NCBI GenBank assembly: GCA_900549975.1 | Contig: URQK01000020.1 | Location: forward strand, 1-21,974 | From: an uncultured Mollicutes bacterium | Lineage (GTDB): Bacteria > Bacillota_I > Bacilli_A > RFN20 > CAG-826 | DNA length: 21,974 nucleotides | Direction: 5' to 3' | In this document: one piece after another, positions 13,925 through 21,974 of the stretch | Position numbering within the stretch: the first letter of the stretch is position 1 | How the letters are laid out: the number at the start of each line of letters is the position of its first letter | The notes under the pieces: model-generated | Database searches by the model: none | What the model was told of the DNA's origin: nothing | Seen by the model: only the letters and a program-made list of their open reading frames with translations | Position numbers and translations under genes: made by a program

Positions 13925-15736
13925 ATGAAAATAAAGAAAAAGTTTTTATTATTTCCTTTATTACTATGTACATGCACGGCTTTGGCGGCTTGTAATCATC
14001 AAGAAACAAGCACAAGAACGTCTACAACTACAAGTACATCCAGTAATATTCAAATTAAAGTTACTTCAACAATAAAAGAAGTATCTGTGGGAAATACTAT
14101 TACTCTAAGAGTGCTCGTTTCTGGTACTGCTAAACGTGATGTTGTTTGGAGTAGTGCAAATGAAAAAGTTGCTACTGTTGATGGAGGTAAAGTTACTGGT
14201 ATCAGTGAAGGAAAAGTAGAAATTAAAATTGCTTTAGCATCTGATTCTACTATTTTCACTTCAGTAGAAATAACTGTTATTTCTGCTAATAAGCCAACAA
14301 GTGTAAAAATTAACGGTGAAGGCAATGGCGTAGGTTGGGTTGGCGAAGATGCTATGATAAGTGTTACCATTGCACCAGAAAATGCTGATCCACGTTTGAC
14401 TTACCAAACTTCTGATACAAGTGTTGCAACAGTTGATGAAAATGGAAAGATTTCTTTCTTGAAAGCTGGAGTAGTTGATGTTACTGTTACTTCTATATCG
14501 GATTCATCTGTTTTTGATAAGAAGACATTTGAAGTAAAGAAAGGCATGTTCTTTACTAACAAAGGCGGATACGCTGATAATATGGAATATAGTCATCAAG
14601 CAGATAAAGAAGCTTATATTGAAACAAAAAACACTTTAATTGAAGGCGATAATCCTGCTGCTATGGCATGGTTTAATGCAAGTCCTGCTACTAAGTATTA
14701 TGCTGAAGTTAATTTTAATATTTTAGCCTCAACTAGTGATGGATGGACAAGAGTGGGAATTGGAAGTGGATCGAATGATAATGATACAAGAGGCTTCTAT
14801 TTTTCACCAAAAGAAGGACAAAAAACAGTAATGATGGATTTTCCAAACACTTGGGGAGCGGCAGCATCTCGTTCAATGATTTGGCAAGTTAATGGCATTA
14901 GAGATTTTGATCCAACTAATATTACAATGGGTGTTTTAAGAAATGGAAATGAGTATTATTACACTATTAATGGCTCACTTTATTGGTTTGAATCAAATAA
15001 TCGTTTTAATAATATGGGAACATTACCAGTGGTTTTATCAAAAGATACATCATTTATTGCTAGTAATGCCAAATATATAACTGATGAAACAACTTTAAAT
15101 TCTATGATCAATTCTGATGAATTCAATAAAAAGTTCTTTAATAGCGGATCTTCAACAGGACAAGTAGCAGTCATAAGTAATTCTGAATTCAAATTTAACA
15201 ATATTTATAGCAATGAAGATAACTATCGTTTCCGTGACCAATGTGTAAAATCATATGGAGATAAAGGAATGATAGGAGGAAACTTTACCATTGAATTTGA
15301 TGTTGAAGGATATGAAAACTTTGTAAATGATATTAATTCAATGTTAGGTGTCGCTTTAAGAAGATATGATTCAGATGAACCAGTTATATGTGATTCTATC
15401 ATGTTAGATGATCAATCATTCCATTTTAGAACATGGAACTATGATTCACAATTCTCGTATGGAACAATTGCTAATGCTAGTTATAATTCATCTAAATTTG
15501 AGTCTTTAACAAAAGACTTAAAAACTATTCATGTAAAAATAGAAAGAACAGTAGGAAGTATTTCATCAACATTTAAGGTTTATTTAAATGGTACAGAATA
15601 TAAGTTCTATGATGCATCAAATAATGAAAAAGAATTAAAAGTGAATTATACAGGAAAATATTTAATTATGGTTGGTGCTAATCATGCAAAAGGCACAGTT
15701 AAAAATTTTGATTTTAAAGAAATAGAAAGTAAATAA
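13925..15736 (+). CDS. Lipoprotein with two BIG2-like domains and a tandem ConA-like C-terminal region
   Basis: The 603-aa protein has a lipoprotein signal peptide (MKIKKK, hydrophobic core, lipobox LAAC with Cys23). A Ser/Thr-rich linker follows (24-42), then two BIG2-like beta domains (about 43-119 and 125-204), each with 'W(S/T)S...VATV..GK(V/I)....G.V.(I/V)'. The C-terminal region (about 208-603) is shared with the next gene. It looks like two beta-sandwich modules. The first contains 'KYYAEVNFNI', 'FYFSPKEGQK', 'SMIWQ.NGI...DPTN' and 'LYWFE'; the second contains 'GNFTIEFDV', 'LGVALRR' and a C-terminal 'YLIMVGANHAKGTV'. This resembles LamG/concanavalin-like glycan-binding folds, but I recognise no exact family. 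It is the first gene of the operon and is likely a surface glycan-binding protein. Confidence 0.75.
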   Translation: MKIKKKFLLFPLLLCTCTALAACNHQETSTRTSTTTSTSSNIQIKVTSTIKEVSVGNTITLRVLVSGTAKRDVVWSSANEKVATVDGGKVTGISEGKVEIKIALASDSTIFTSVEITVISANKPTSVKINGEGNGVGWVGEDAMISVTIAPENADPRLTYQTSDTSVATVDENGKISFLKAGVVDVTVTSISDSSVFDKKTFEVKKGMFFTNKGGYADNMEYSHQADKEAYIETKNTLIEGDNPAAMAWFNASPATKYYAEVNFNILASTSDGWTRVGIGSGSNDNDTRGFYFSPKEGQKTVMMDFPNTWGAAASRSMIWQVNGIRDFDPTNITMGVLRNGNEYYYTINGSLYWFESNNRFNNMGTLPVVLSKDTSFIASNAKYITDETTLNSMINSDEFNKKFFNSGSSTGQVAVISNSEFKFNNIYSNEDNYRFRDQCVKSYGDKGMIGGNFTIEFDVEGYENFVNDINSMLGVALRRYDSDEPVICDSIMLDDQSFHFRTWNYDSQFSYGTIANASYNSSKFESLTKDLKTIHVKIERTVGSISSTFKVYLNGTEYKFYDASNNEKELKVNYTGKYLIMVGANHAKGTVKNFDFKEIESK

Positions 15737-15747
15737 GGAGAAAAATA

Positions 15748-17790
15748 ATGAAAAAAATTGCTTTATTCGGGACGATTTTAGGGACGATTTTAGGTGCGGC
15801 TAGTATCTTAACTTCATGTGATTCTAAGCCATCAACAGGCTCAACGTCTAATTCAGTTTCTACATCAATATCAACATCAATATCAACATCAATATCTAAA
15901 GTAACAAATGTTAAAATTAATAATGATATAACAAAATACTTTGTTGGAGATTCAGTACAAATCAATACAAAAGTAACAACTTCAGGAGATAAAGCTGATA
16001 CATCATTAGTGTATAAAACAAGTGATAGTAAAGTAGCAACAGTATCTACTTCTGGGCTTGTTAACTTCCTAAGTGTTGGTTCGGTAGAAATTAGTGTTAG
16101 TAGCGCTACAGATAATAAAATAAGTGATAAGATTACTTTTGAAGTTAGTAAAAAAGTACCAACAGAAATTAAAATAAATAAAGATTTTACTTCGGGACGT
16201 GTTGGTGATGAAATTGAATTTAATTATGTAGTGACTCCGGTAGAATGCAAAGATGATGTTAAAGTTGAAATTAGCAACCCTCAAGTTTTGGAAATAAAAG
16301 ATAATAAAATAAAACTACTTAAAGAAGGATCTTCCACAATAAGTGTTGTTTCAAAAGCAGATGCAAATGTCAAAGATGAATTAACAATCAAAGTGTTAAA
16401 AGCAGTTCCACAATCTATTACAATAAGCAACACAAAAACATCTTATTATGTAGGTGAATCATTTGAATTAGATTATACAATTCTACCTAGTGATGCTGAA
16501 GAAAATATAACTATCACCGTTGATCATGATGATATTGTTTCAATTGAAGGTAAAAAAGTCAATGTGTTAAAAGGTGGAACAGTCACTATTAAAATAAGTT
16601 CTTTAGCAAAAGAAGAAATATTTGATACATTTACTATTAATGCTATTAATCCAGATTTCTTAATTAATAAAGATGGATATACAAAAAATGTTGATTATAC
16701 ACATATGGACGATAAAGGAGAAGCGTATCTTCAAACTGCCGCTGTTTCTGATACTGATAATCCACATGCATTTGCTATGTTTAATGCAAGTGGCACAAAG
16801 TATTATGCTGAAGCAACAGTTTCAATGATTGGAAGTTCTAATGATGGATGGGCGCGATTTGGCATTGGTTCTGCAACAGATGATTCAGATGGAAACGCCA
16901 GAGCATTTTTCTTCTCGCCAAAAGAAGGACAAAAAATTGTAATGATGGATGTTCCAAATGGATGGGGCGCTATTACAGCGCAATCAATGATTTGGCAAGC
17001 AAATGGTATTAATACTATGGATCCGACTAATTTAAAACTTGGAATTTTAAGAGATGGAGATAATTATTATTATTTATTAAATGATAAGTTATATTGGTTT
17101 GAGACAAACACTAAATTCCATGATGTAAATACCTATCCAACAATTGTTGCAAAAGACACTCAAATTAACATCACAGATTGGTCATTTACTTTAGATAATG
17201 CACAAATTGCAGCTAAACTAGATTTACCAACAATGAAACAAGTATTCTTTAATGCTGATACTAATGGAAGAGTAAATTTTGAAAGTGATTCTAAGTTTTC
17301 TATTAGCGGTGGAGATACATTCCAAAACGCTGCAGTGAAGCCAATTGGTGATAAAGCATTATTAAAAGGCAACTTTGCTATTGAATTTGATTTAAGTAAT
17401 GTTGGATCGGATAATGCAAATGATAATAACAATCGTATTGGTGTTGCTTTACGTCAAGTTGGTATTGAAAGCCCATATATTTCTGACTCATTTGCTATGA
17501 CAAATAATGGTGCAGAAGCATTTGATTATCGTATCTTTAAATGGAATGGTGGAGGCCATACTTATTGGGAAACACAAAATGAAGCAACACGCGCTAGCGG
17601 TGCAACTGTTGAAGGGCACTACAAAATTGTAAGAACAATTAATGGTAATAGCGCTTCGTTAGTATTATATTTTAACAATGCAGAAGTATTAAATGTTACT
17701 ACATCTTATATTGGTGATTATCATCCTATCTTTGGAGCAAATTATGCTTCAGGAACATTTAATAATGTTACATTTTACGGAATAAAATAA
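15748..17790 (+). CDS. Lipoprotein with three BIG2-like domains, paralogue of the upstream gene
   Basis: The 680-aa protein has a lipoprotein signal (lipobox LTSC, Cys24), a Ser/Thr linker with a TSIS repeat (about 36-50) and three BIG2-like domains (about 51-134, 137-216, 219-300). The C-terminal two-module region (about 302-680) is clearly homologous to that of the gene before it: 'INKDGYTKNVDYTHMDDK', 'FFFSPKEGQK', 'SMIWQANGI..MDPTN', 'LYWFET' and a final 'PIFGANYASGTFNNV'. The extra BIG2 copy makes a longer stalk. GGAG lies in front of ATG, and only 11 nt separate it from the previous stop. Two paralogues in a row suggest two binding specificities or a complex. An enzymatic role is not excluded because I cannot name the C-terminal family. 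Confidence 0.75.
   Translation: MKKIALFGTILGTILGAASILTSCDSKPSTGSTSNSVSTSISTSISTSISKVTNVKINNDITKYFVGDSVQINTKVTTSGDKADTSLVYKTSDSKVATVSTSGLVNFLSVGSVEISVSSATDNKISDKITFEVSKKVPTEIKINKDFTSGRVGDEIEFNYVVTPVECKDDVKVEISNPQVLEIKDNKIKLLKEGSSTISVVSKADANVKDELTIKVLKAVPQSITISNTKTSYYVGESFELDYTILPSDAEENITITVDHDDIVSIEGKKVNVLKGGTVTIKISSLAKEEIFDTFTINAINPDFLINKDGYTKNVDYTHMDDKGEAYLQTAAVSDTDNPHAFAMFNASGTKYYAEATVSMIGSSNDGWARFGIGSATDDSDGNARAFFFSPKEGQKIVMMDVPNGWGAITAQSMIWQANGINTMDPTNLKLGILRDGDNYYYLLNDKLYWFETNTKFHDVNTYPTIVAKDTQINITDWSFTLDNAQIAAKLDLPTMKQVFFNADTNGRVNFESDSKFSISGGDTFQNAAVKPIGDKALLKGNFAIEFDLSNVGSDNANDNNNRIGVALRQVGIESPYISDSFAMTNNGAEAFDYRIFKWNGGGHTYWETQNEATRASGATVEGHYKIVRTINGNSASLVLYFNNAEVLNVTTSYIGDYHPIFGANYASGTFNNVTFYGIK
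15769..15792 (+). repeat. Perfect 12-bp tandem duplication in a signal peptide
   Basis: GGGACGATTTTA occurs twice in a row (15769-15780 and 15781-15792). In the reading frame it encodes a duplicated GTIL in the hydrophobic core of the lipoprotein signal peptide. Frame is kept by any unit gain or loss. Confidence 0.9.
15862..15897 (+). repeat. Three 12-bp tandem repeats in the lipoprotein linker
   Basis: ACATCAATATCA is repeated three times (last copy ends in T), encoding repeated TSIS in the linker after the lipid-bearing Cys. Units of 12 bp keep the frame, so slippage would alter the stalk length only. Confidence 0.9.
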
Positions 17791-17800
17791 GGTGAAATGT

Positions 17801-19012
17801 ATGTTGAATTTCAAAAGATTATCTTTATTAAGCTTACTCACATTCATGACTTTTTCTATCAGTTCATGTGGTAGAATAAGTTTAGAAAGTATAAGCAAAA
17901 GTATAGAAAATCCACCAGATATCCAATATACAAATACTATTTACAAAAATTCAATTAAATTTGATATAGGGAAAGGCGAAAAGGGCTTTGGCCCTTGCGC
18001 CGATCCCTTTTGCCTTAAAGCTGATGATGGGTATTATTATTTATACTCTACTAATGAAACAGTTTTTCGTGGCGATGATTATGGGTTTCGCTTTGATTAT
18101 GGTCCTATATGGAGAAGTTTAGATTTAGTAAATTGGAGTTATGTTGGAAGTGTATTTGATGGACATAATGATGCTTTAAAATGGGGGCAACAATATTCTG
18201 GGGTTGTACCAGGAGTATGGGCACCAAATGTTGTAAAAATTGGTGATCAATATAATTATTATTACACATTAAGTGCAGGGTCTTCCTATAATCCAGGAAT
18301 AGGAGTTGCAACCGCTCCAACACCTTATGGACCATGGACACATTATGGAAAAGTTTTTGATAGTAATGAAATTGGTGTTTATAATTCATCTGATCAAGAT
18401 GTGTTTGTGGATGAAGATGGTAAGGTTTGGATGATTTGGGGGAGCGGAGATGGAATTTATGTAGCGGAAATGTCTCCTGATGGAATCGATTTATATGGTG
18501 GAATTGATTATGCCAAAGAACACATGTATAAAATTGCTGGATGGGGCTGGGTTCAAGGTTCAATTGATAATTTTGAAGCCGCTCATATTGTAAAAAAAGA
18601 TTGTTATTATTATCTTTTCTTATCTCTTGGAGGATGGGATGGAGGAGTTAATGCTGGGTATCACGTTGTGGTGGCCAAAAGTAAATCATTATTAGGTGGC
18701 TTTAAAGATTCATTAGGGAACGATATGATGTCTCCTGGCGATGGAGATATCGTTATTGATAACAATCGTGAATTTGCTACTGGAGTAGGTCATTGTTCGG
18801 TGGTATTAGATGATATTGGAGATTATTGGATTGTTTATCATGGTTACGATCAAACTAGTTCAAATACTAATGCCCGAACTTTATTTATTGATAAGCTTTT
18901 ATGGAATGAAAAAACATTGATGCCTTATGTAAAAAATAAAATTGCATCTTCAACAGAACAGTTGGGACCAACAATAATTCTTAAAAATATAAAGAAGGAG
19001 GAATTATATTGA
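17801..19012 (+). CDS. GH43 family glycoside hydrolase, lipoprotein
   Basis: I prefer ATG 17801, because AAGGTGA (17789-17795) lies 5 nt before it; a GTG at 17792 is also in frame. The 403-aa protein has a lipoprotein signal (Cys23 in SISSC) and a five-bladed GH43 fold. Likely catalytic residues are Asp68 (base, ADPF), Asp198 (pKa modulator, in 'SSDQDVFVDEDG') and Glu259 (acid, NFEAAH). Other family marks are 'GVWAPNVV' (138-145), 'TPYGPWTHYG' and His331 in 'GVGHCS'. The family acts on arabinans, xylans and arabinosides. The compact single-domain form and 'GVWAPNV' suggest an arabinanase or arabinofuranosidase, but the substrate is not certain. It would act outside the cell, anchored to the membrane. 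It is followed by a second GH43 gene with a 1-nt overlap (TGATG). Confidence 0.88.
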   Translation: MLNFKRLSLLSLLTFMTFSISSCGRISLESISKSIENPPDIQYTNTIYKNSIKFDIGKGEKGFGPCADPFCLKADDGYYYLYSTNETVFRGDDYGFRFDYGPIWRSLDLVNWSYVGSVFDGHNDALKWGQQYSGVVPGVWAPNVVKIGDQYNYYYTLSAGSSYNPGIGVATAPTPYGPWTHYGKVFDSNEIGVYNSSDQDVFVDEDGKVWMIWGSGDGIYVAEMSPDGIDLYGGIDYAKEHMYKIAGWGWVQGSIDNFEAAHIVKKDCYYYLFLSLGGWDGGVNAGYHVVVAKSKSLLGGFKDSLGNDMMSPGDGDIVIDNNREFATGVGHCSVVLDDIGDYWIVYHGYDQTSSNTNARTLFIDKLLWNEKTLMPYVKNKIASSTEQLGPTIILKNIKKEELY

Positions 19013-20193
19013 TGAAAAAATTATTTCACGTTTTTACTTTTATATTTATGCTTCTATTATTTACCTCATGTGGAAAAACTGATTCTTCTAGTTCATTAAG
19101 TTCGGTAGATATTTATGAAGATGCTGGTGATAATAACAATATGATTTCTAACCCTGGTGTTTTCTTAAAATTGAATGGCGAAAGTGAATTTGTTGGAGTA
19201 GCAGACCCATTTTGTTTAAGAGGAGACGATGGCTACTATTATTTATACTCTACACAACTTGATTGTACTAGAGGAGAAAAAGGGTATGGATTTGATCCAG
19301 GACCGATTTTTAAAAGCCGTAACATGCAAAGTTGGGAATATTGTGGCTCAGTGTTCTTAGATACACCTAATTATCAACAATATATCGGTTGGAATAATGG
19401 TGAAGGCGGTGTATGGGCACCATCAGTTGTGAAATTAAATAATCAATATGTATTTTATTACACCTTGGGTGCTGGCGGTTATTATTCTGGCTATACCGGA
19501 ATAGGTGTAGCAAGCTCACCTACTCCATATGGCCCATGGACACATTATGGAAAACTATTTGATTCGCAAGAGATTGGTGTTAAAAACTCTATCGATTGTT
19601 ACGTATTTAATGAAGAAGAACATGTATGGTGTGTTTGGGGGAGTGGTGATGGCATTTGGATTATGGAATTAAGTGAAGATGGTTTATCTTTAAAAGGCGG
19701 TTTAGAACGCCAAAGCCAAAATAAAGTCCAAATTGCTGGATTTAATTTGTTTTATAACGATAATTATGAAGCTTCCTTTATTCAAAAGAAAAATGGCTAT
19801 TACTATTTATATTTATCTACTGGTGCGTGTTGTGCTGGTGTTAAATCTGATTATCATGTTGTTGTTGGAAGGTCCAAAACAATATATGGTCCTTATCTAG
19901 GTGAAAATGGAAGAGCAATCGATGCTCCTAATCGTGGTTCAACAGTTATTAAAGCTCATCTAAAAAAAGGCATGGGACCGGGTCATTGCGCAATTGTACA
20001 AGATGATAAAGGCTTAGATTGGATTGTTTATCATGCTTATAATCCTAATGCTTCAAATTCAGTAGAACAAAATACTAGAACTTTATATGTTGATAGAATT
20101 TACTGGAATGAAAAAGGATTCCCTATTTGTAAGGATACTTATCCTAATTTTGGAGAAATTCCAGGACCGTATGTATATCAAAAGGAGGAATAA
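19012..20193 (+). CDS. Second GH43 family glycoside hydrolase, lipoprotein
   Basis: The 393-aa protein has a lipoprotein signal (Cys20, FTSC) and the same fold as the gene before it. Likely catalytic residues are Asp65 (ADPF), Asp195 (in 'NSIDCYVFN') and Glu253 (NYEASF), with 'GVWAPSVV' and 'GPGHCAIV' as further marks. It differs in having extra cysteines (for example 'GACCAG'). Its start is taken as ATG 19012, which overlaps the previous stop (TGATG). AAGGAGG (18995-19001) is 10 nt before it; a TTG at 19009 is an in-frame alternative. The two enzymes diverge clearly in loops, so they may cut different linkages or different ends of one glycan, which is an inference. Confidence 0.87.
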   Translation: MKKLFHVFTFIFMLLLFTSCGKTDSSSSLSSVDIYEDAGDNNNMISNPGVFLKLNGESEFVGVADPFCLRGDDGYYYLYSTQLDCTRGEKGYGFDPGPIFKSRNMQSWEYCGSVFLDTPNYQQYIGWNNGEGGVWAPSVVKLNNQYVFYYTLGAGGYYSGYTGIGVASSPTPYGPWTHYGKLFDSQEIGVKNSIDCYVFNEEEHVWCVWGSGDGIWIMELSEDGLSLKGGLERQSQNKVQIAGFNLFYNDNYEASFIQKKNGYYYLYLSTGACCAGVKSDYHVVVGRSKTIYGPYLGENGRAIDAPNRGSTVIKAHLKKGMGPGHCAIVQDDKGLDWIVYHAYNPNASNSVEQNTRTLYVDRIYWNEKGFPICKDTYPNFGEIPGPYVYQKEE

Positions 20194-20197
20194 TATA

Positions 20198-21727
20198 ATG
20201 AAAAAAGGTTTTATGAAATGGATGTTATTTTCGATAGCTTCCTTATTATTAAGTTCCTGTAATGGGAATACTAGCAATAACTCAACAATTAAAGAGTGGA
20301 AAGATGATTCAATTGATGATGTTGTTTATGATGAAAATGGCAATGTGGTTTTTGAAAATATCGAATTAAATATGTGGAGTGTTTGTACTAATCCAGATAG
20401 CGTATATCAAGATCAAATAATTAATAAGTTTAATGAAATATATAAAGGACAAATTAAGGTTAACCCTTATCATGAATCGCGATATTCTATTTATGGAGCT
20501 TTAGCGCAAGCAGTAACACAAGATCCTGAAAATGCACCAGATATTTTTTATGGATATGGTGAAAAGATTGCGGCACTAGAAAACAATGATATTTTAGTAC
20601 CAATTGATACATATTTAGAAAAAGCTAATATTGGTTTTGATGCTTCCTATTTTGAGCCGAATTTAATTTCAGCATGTTTTGTAAATGATAAATTATATGG
20701 ACTTCCAATTTCTGTTGATTCAACAATGATTTTCGTTAGAAAAGATATTTTAGAAAAAAATGAAATTGCTATTCCTACAAATTACGTTGAGCTTATGAAT
20801 GTTTGTGATACATTAGTGGAAAAAGCCGAAAAAGGGGAATTATGGGTACGTGGTAATAATTCTTCTACAGTTTCCACTGATGATGTTTATAAATGGAGAA
20901 AATATGTTCCGGACTTAGAAGGACAATATTATCCTTTCCCTATTTCTTCTGGCGATATGTGGGTAAATGCTTATTTATCCCAAACTGTAGCTTTGCAAAA
21001 TGGTGGAGAGTTAGTTAATGAAGAAGGTAAACCCGCTTATAATACGGAAGAAGTAGCAAAAGGTTTACAAATATTAAGAGATTGGTTTTGGCCAACAGAA
21101 ACAAGTGCAAATCGTCATGCATTAAGTAAACCAGATTTAAACTATGATGCAGGTATTTCAGAATTCTATTCTGGAATGTCAGCCTTCTATTTAGATGGCG
21201 CTTGGAGCGGATATAAAGATACAGCGTTAATGGATAGCATGTATGCCGCTGACGGTGGTAGTCTTAAAAACATGGGTATCATGAATTTTGGTAATCTTTT
21301 TGCCTTAGATAATAGCAAATCTTATGCAAATTCTATTTTTGGTGATTCCCATACTGCAACAATTGTAAAAACTTGTAAGAGTAGAACTGAAAGAATTGCG
21401 GCTGCTATATTTATTAATTACCTAGCAGAAAATTGTGGAGATGTATGGACACAAGCCGGACACCTTCCTGCTTCTTTGATTGTGCAATCTTCTGATGACT
21501 TATACTTAAATAATCAATATTATAAAAAATATGTTCAATATTATGGAAGTACAACGCAATATAAAATTTTACCATCCACTATTTATTATGATGAAATATA
21601 TGAATCTTACCAAGTGGCTATTAAACAAGTAATGGCTTCAACTTATAGAAGTAAAACTATCACAAGTATTTTAGAAAATAATTATCAAGATTGTATGCTT
21701 CGAATTTCAGATCGTGAGGACTTGTAG
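20198..21727 (+). CDS. Sugar ABC transporter substrate-binding lipoprotein
   Basis: The 509-aa protein starts at ATG 20198, with AGGAGG closely upstream; a longer in-frame frame exists but has no good start. The lipoprotein signal ends at Cys21 (LLSSC). The body fits family 1 extracellular solute-binding proteins: 'LNMWSVCTNPD' at the front, 'NAPDIFYGYGE' as the usual 'DV' strand, 'YGLPISVDSTMIFVRKDIL' and 'FYLDGAWSG'. It is longer than the common 400-450 aa, as in oligosaccharide binders. It sits 4 nt after the GH43 stop and 2 nt before the permease gene, so it probably binds the oligosaccharide released by the GH43 enzymes. The ATPase and second permease are not in the window. Confidence 0.88.
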   Translation: MKKGFMKWMLFSIASLLLSSCNGNTSNNSTIKEWKDDSIDDVVYDENGNVVFENIELNMWSVCTNPDSVYQDQIINKFNEIYKGQIKVNPYHESRYSIYGALAQAVTQDPENAPDIFYGYGEKIAALENNDILVPIDTYLEKANIGFDASYFEPNLISACFVNDKLYGLPISVDSTMIFVRKDILEKNEIAIPTNYVELMNVCDTLVEKAEKGELWVRGNNSSTVSTDDVYKWRKYVPDLEGQYYPFPISSGDMWVNAYLSQTVALQNGGELVNEEGKPAYNTEEVAKGLQILRDWFWPTETSANRHALSKPDLNYDAGISEFYSGMSAFYLDGAWSGYKDTALMDSMYAADGGSLKNMGIMNFGNLFALDNSKSYANSIFGDSHTATIVKTCKSRTERIAAAIFINYLAENCGDVWTQAGHLPASLIVQSSDDLYLNNQYYKKYVQYYGSTTQYKILPSTIYYDEIYESYQVAIKQVMASTYRSKTITSILENNYQDCMLRISDREDL

Positions 21728-21729
21728 TT

Positions 21730-21974
21730 ATGTTTTCATCAAAGAAAACAACCATTGAAGAATATACAAAACAAGTATCAAGAACGACAAGTTTTTTAAA
21801 AAAATATGGACTTGCTATTTTGTTTATGGCTCCATACCTAATTTCATTCCTTGTATTTTTTATGTACCCCTTTATTAAGGGGTGCATAATGTCGTTATAT
21901 CGATATAATATTGCTAATCCAAGTGACATTGCTTGGCGTGGATTTTTAAATTATTATAAAATTCTATTCGATTC
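21730..21974 (+). CDS. Sugar ABC transporter permease, N-terminal part (cut by window edge)
   Basis: I translated this partial gene directly. ATG is at 21730, 2 nt after the binding-protein stop, with GTGAGGA about 9 nt upstream. The first 82 codons give a charged N terminus of about 25 residues, then a first membrane segment containing 'LFMAPYLISFLVFFMYPF'. 'IKGCIMSLYRYNI' and 'WRGFLNYYKILFD' follow, the usual start of MalF/UgpA-type sugar permeases. The conserved EAA loop is outside the window. It follows its binding protein in the same operon, as is common. Confidence 0.85.
   Translation, partial: MFSSKKTTIEEYTKQVSRTTSFLKKYGLAILFMAPYLISFLVFFMYPFIKGCIMSLYRYNIANPSDIAWRGFLNYYKILFD

Noticed and set aside
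18105..18563. Minus-strand 152-aa frame rich in His and Leu
   Set aside because: It is antisense to the first GH43 gene, which has strong motifs. The composition is a by-product of that gene's codons.
20087..20197. Extended N terminus of the sugar-binding protein
   Set aside because: It lies inside the second GH43 gene. The good SD at ATG 20198 and the lipobox (Cys21) show the later start.
1..21974. tRNA or rRNA genes
   Set aside because: No cloverleaf, T-loop GGTTCAA run or rRNA-like stretch was seen in the gaps; the scan was by eye only.

Overview
The window is AT-rich (around 70% by eye) with short intergenic gaps, strong Shine-Dalgarno sites (GGAGG/AAGGAG types), TGG for Trp and TGA used as a stop. 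It encodes lipoproteins, Tad/type II secretion-like parts and a lacI-type sugar locus. This fits a low-GC Firmicute, probably an uncultured gut or rumen member of the Bacilli near the Mollicutes/Erysipelotrichia. The exact lineage cannot be read from the sequence.

Layout. (1) Positions 1-3600, minus strand: a tightly overlapping set of six genes read leftward. It starts with a small protein resembling sigma region 4, then a secreted 328-aa protein, a small single-pass protein, a CpaF/TadA-type secretion ATPase, and two TadB/TadC (T2SF)-like membrane proteins, the last cut by the window edge. It looks like a compact Tad-type pilus or secretion machine. (2) 3731-4270, plus strand: a guanylate kinase that converges with hflX. 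(3) 4248-8133, minus strand: a four-gene operon (56-aa membrane protein, short-chain dehydrogenase, ABC-F ATPase, HflX GTPase). The ABC-F protein has lost most catalytic motifs of one of its two ATP sites. (4) 8161-8529: a non-coding gap with a structured plus-strand element, an orphan promoter-like pair and a terminator. (5) 8530-9873: an M20 amidohydrolase with a perfect palindrome over its -10 box. (6) 9998-12351: two adjacent CNNM/CorC-type proteins, of which only one keeps the C-terminal domain. (7) 12352-12704: a gap with a good promoter, two 23-bp direct repeats and a terminator. (8) 12705-13682: a LacI-family repressor. (9) 13925 to the right edge, plus strand: a divergent polysaccharide-use operon. 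It holds two paralogous lipoproteins with BIG2-like repeats and a shared two-part C-terminal region, two GH43 lipoproteins, a sugar-binding lipoprotein and a sugar ABC permease cut by the window edge.

How the parts work together. The LacI protein probably controls the divergent operon through a perfect 18-bp palindrome (TACTTTAAC/GTTAAAGTA) over the promoter and a second imperfect copy 36 bp upstream. The lipoproteins would bind a plant glycan at the cell surface, the two GH43 enzymes would trim it (arabinose- or xylose-type linkages are typical for the family), and the binding protein plus permease would import the products. The least explained parts are the shared C-terminal region of the two BIG2 lipoproteins, the compact Tad-like operon with its own putative regulator, and the asymmetric ABC-F protein next to HflX.
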